A stretch of DNA of 64,000 bases. Source: Antedon mediterranea (lineage: Eukaryota > Echinodermata > Crinoidea > Comatulida > Antedonidae). A model generated the notes under the pieces. It worked only from the letters and a program-made list of their open reading frames with translations, did not search any database and was not told the origin of the DNA. Each line of letters starts with the position of its first letter. The first letter of the stretch is position 1. Both the position numbers and the translations under genes were made by a program. Of this stretch, positions 62,601-64,000 are shown piece after piece. The stretch is from NCBI RefSeq assembly GCF_964355755.1, contig NC_092678.1, positions 20,804,922 through 20,868,921 on the forward strand. The letters run 5' to 3'.

Positions 62601-64000
62601 ATCATCGGACACCTTGAAAATACGAATAATATAATTATAAATGTTTAAACGATAACATTTTGGCCACAACCAGTTTGAATAGGCCTAGTATCTTGGAACA
62701 TACCATTATATCGCCAGGGCTAGCAGCTTCATGCTCTACGTCGTATGTCAAGACAAATACACCATACATCCCCACATCTTGGTTGAACGCCTGCTGCTCG
62801 GACTTAGAAGGACTGTATTTAAAACTAGCTCTAGTATTCTGATTGTTCTTCTTAGTGATATACTGTGACAGAAATACCCGATTGACGTCATCTCCTAAAA
62901 TGGAGTCTATGGCTGTATTCTGGCTGTTGAGAGTTTCTCTCCCACCATAAAATACCGACGAGAATAGAGATAAGTCAGATGATCGTGCGGCCGCTGACGT
63001 CGAGTAGTTAAAGAACCCAGCGTTTATATAAGAAATACCCTGCGCTTCGGTTACTTGAATATCAATGCCGAAATCTGACACGACCTTTAAAAAATACAGT
63101 GGAATCAACATAAATATCAACGTATTAAGTCTGCATATATGACGTAATGATGTTTTCCAGTTTATAATACAGTATGTATATTGTCGATTAATTTGATTGC
63201 ATATAAAAATACTCACATGTCCAGGTTTCACGCTTATTACCAAAGAGTAACTTCCACGAACTCTCTTCAATATTTCTTGGTACGTTACTGTATATGTTAC
63301 ATGTCCTCTTGGTCTCAGGTAAACAGCGGTTGTGAAATTGTTCCAAAGGGGATCACTAAAATTATTAAAAGAACAATGTTATTGGCTGGTTTAATTGACT
63401 TTTTCTTGTGTGAAAATGTGAGATTCTATTAATTATCAATTAATCTATTTTTCTAAGGATTTTAATTACTTTTACTTTTACATTGCTTTTCTTCTTTTTT
63501 TTGGATTTTTTTTGTTCTATTATTTTTTAATTGAATAATTTGCAGGCGACATTTTATTGGTGGTTTTTTCTGTCGAGAAATAATACTGTGGTTGTCAATA
63601 TTTCCTTGATACTTACACACCTTGATTAAAGCTCTAACACTATCAAACTTTATTTGACAAACAAAATGTGATACATACATATAAAAATGTATGCCCATAT
63701 ATGGACACGATGACGTCAACAAGCTTGGCTACTTACGCATCAGGTGGCACATCTCCAGAAGCACTGAAAGTGTACTGATCTGAGTTCTCGCATCGATCCC
63801 TAACCTCGCCATAGTATGTCTCATCGTCTCCATCAACAACCCTACAAAACACGAACAAATCATGAAACTAGAAGAGCAATCAGAGAGCGTAAACTTCTGC
63901 TTAGGAATATGAACATTTTATCACCTGTTCCCATACAGCTATTAAACCATTATTTAAAATCTTATGAAAATCGGGCAATAACTTTTTGATTAATAATGCT
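52573..64000 (-). CDS. Multi-module inter-alpha-trypsin-inhibitor heavy-chain-like protein (5' partial)
   Basis: Secreted hyaluronan-matrix protein family (ITIH); 25 coding exons are visible. Read 5' to 3' on the minus strand: 63841-63737, 63355-63217, 63084-62704, 62612-62324, 62211-61664, 61501-61189, 61071-61046 | 60947-60781, 60662-60570, 59920-59782, 59409-59143, 58945-58654, 58541-57994, 57753-57447, 57144-57095 | 56947-56787, 56522-56412, 56237-56102, 55910-55644, 55468-55183, 55013-54475, 54272-53954, 53629-53516, 53269-52898, 52811-52573. Every junction has GT-AG and compatible phase, giving at least 2068 residues in one frame: (VIT-VWA-linker) x3, then ITI_HC_C. Ordinary ITIH proteins have one such module and about 900 residues. 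No stop, start codon or signal-peptide exon separates the modules. The first VIT exon of module A and the signal peptide lie beyond the window. Confidence 0.88.
53954..56947 (-). other. ITIH module C: VIT + VWA + linker
   Basis: The VIT domain is in four exons; its third reads FQVTYERLLRRSKGKY, the VIT hallmark. The VWA begins FVIDVSDS, an intact MIDAS DxSxS; the MIDAS Thr lies in GTNLNRAV and the Asp in LLTDGTPT. The linker exon (RPPDEFQYNAR...) ends in phase 1 and joins the DPHF exon. Confidence 0.88.
57095..57144 (-). other. 50-nt linker exon between ITIH modules B and C
   Basis: It encodes VTDSPPAIPSGIILKES, entering in phase 1 and leaving in phase 0. It joins the module B linker to the first VIT exon of module C in frame. 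Confidence 0.8.
57447..60947 (-). other. ITIH module B: VIT + VWA + linker
   Basis: Seven exons of nearly the same sizes and the same phases as module C. VIT hallmark FEITYEQLLERTDGLFEYR; VWA MIDAS FVIDTSAS with the Thr in DTNLFSAL and the Asp in VVFTDGKPS. With its 50-nt linker exon the unit is 1863 nt, exactly 621 codons, phase 0 at both ends. Confidence 0.88.
60108..60395 (-). mobile_element. tRNA-derived SINE (family 2)
   Basis: On the minus strand it begins GAGTGGCCGAGCGGTTAAG, a class II (Leu/Ser-type) tRNA A-box region, with a perfect B box GGTTCGAGGCTC about 45 bases later. The body matches the copy at 45767-46043. Located in an intron of ITIH module B, in sense with the gene. Confidence 0.8.
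61046..61071 (-). other. 26-nt micro-exon between ITIH modules A and B
   Basis: With one base carried from the exon before, it encodes nine residues, DEPVLGGVE. It is bounded by TTTTCAG and GTAAAT and links module A's linker exon to the first VIT exon of module B in frame. Gene predictors would easily miss it and split the gene here. Confidence 0.7.
61189..63841 (-). other. ITIH module A: VIT (first exon outside window) + VWA + linker
   Basis: VIT hallmark VTYQEILKRVRGSYSLV; MIDAS FAFDVSAS with the Thr in STNINGAL and the Asp in FLLTDGTATIG. The fourth VIT exon is 381 nt against 267 in modules B and C, an insertion of 38 residues around NAGFFNYSTSAAARSSD. The linker exon encodes NPPSSTRHVPRDFVERSWAI. 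Confidence 0.86.
63632..63700. mobile_element. Fragment of the AAGCTCTGTCTACACTATC MITE
   Basis: AAAGCTCTAACACTATCAAAC followed by TTTGACAAACAAAATGTGA resembles the left arm of the family with a small deletion in the terminus. Located in an ITIH intron. Confidence 0.5.

Noticed and set aside
52573-64000. Three separate tandem ITIH genes
   Set aside because: Short in-frame linker exons join the modules in phase, two modules lack the C-terminal domain, and no start, stop or signal-peptide exon lies between them.

Overview
This is an AT-rich animal nuclear contig with four protein-coding genes split into many short exons by GT-AG introns of about 0.1 to 6 kb. It also carries many small terminal-inverted-repeat (MITE) elements and tRNA-derived SINEs. 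The gene content is a full-length CTTNBP2, one N-WASP, a GIMAP/AIG1-type GTPase and an inter-alpha-trypsin-inhibitor heavy chain (ITIH). That content, with the frequent AGGCCT motifs and the intron sizes, suggests a marine invertebrate deuterostome. An echinoderm is the most likely source, but this is inference and the species is not identified.

Layout. 1-9057: no recognisable gene, several mobile-element copies. 9058-30690 (+): CTTNBP2 orthologue, 21 coding exons, 1462 residues (CortBP2 coiled coil, proline-rich linker, ankyrin repeats, P-loop NTPase-like C-terminal half). 34638-48398 (+): N-WASP (WASL) orthologue, 13 coding exons of which two are alternatives, 524 or 525 residues, with a roughly 2.3 kb minisatellite in one intron. 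50128-51570 (+): two-exon GIMAP-like GTPase, 355 residues. 52573 to beyond 64000 (-): ITIH-like gene whose 5' end lies outside the window.

Main discoveries. (1) The ITIH-like gene is not three tandem genes. Splice phases join three complete VIT-VWA-linker modules into one reading frame, followed by a single C-terminal ITI_HC_C domain with a DPHF processing motif. At least 2068 residues are visible, against about 900 for an ordinary ITIH. (2) N-WASP has two alternative exons for its Arp2/3-activating central helix. Both run from phase 0 to phase 1, so only one can be used per mRNA, and using both creates an immediate stop. (3) Smaller points are a 24-bp in-frame duplication of a splice donor in the WH1 domain, an intronic stop giving a 631-residue short CTTNBP2, and a near-canonical Walker A motif in CTTNBP2.

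CTTNBP2 binds cortactin and N-WASP activates Arp2/3, so the two adjacent genes encode parts of the same branched-actin machinery. The ITIH gene would act outside the cell, in hyaluronan matrix. All exon boundaries were read by eye from splice consensus, reading phase and remembered homologues; no alignment or transcript data were available.
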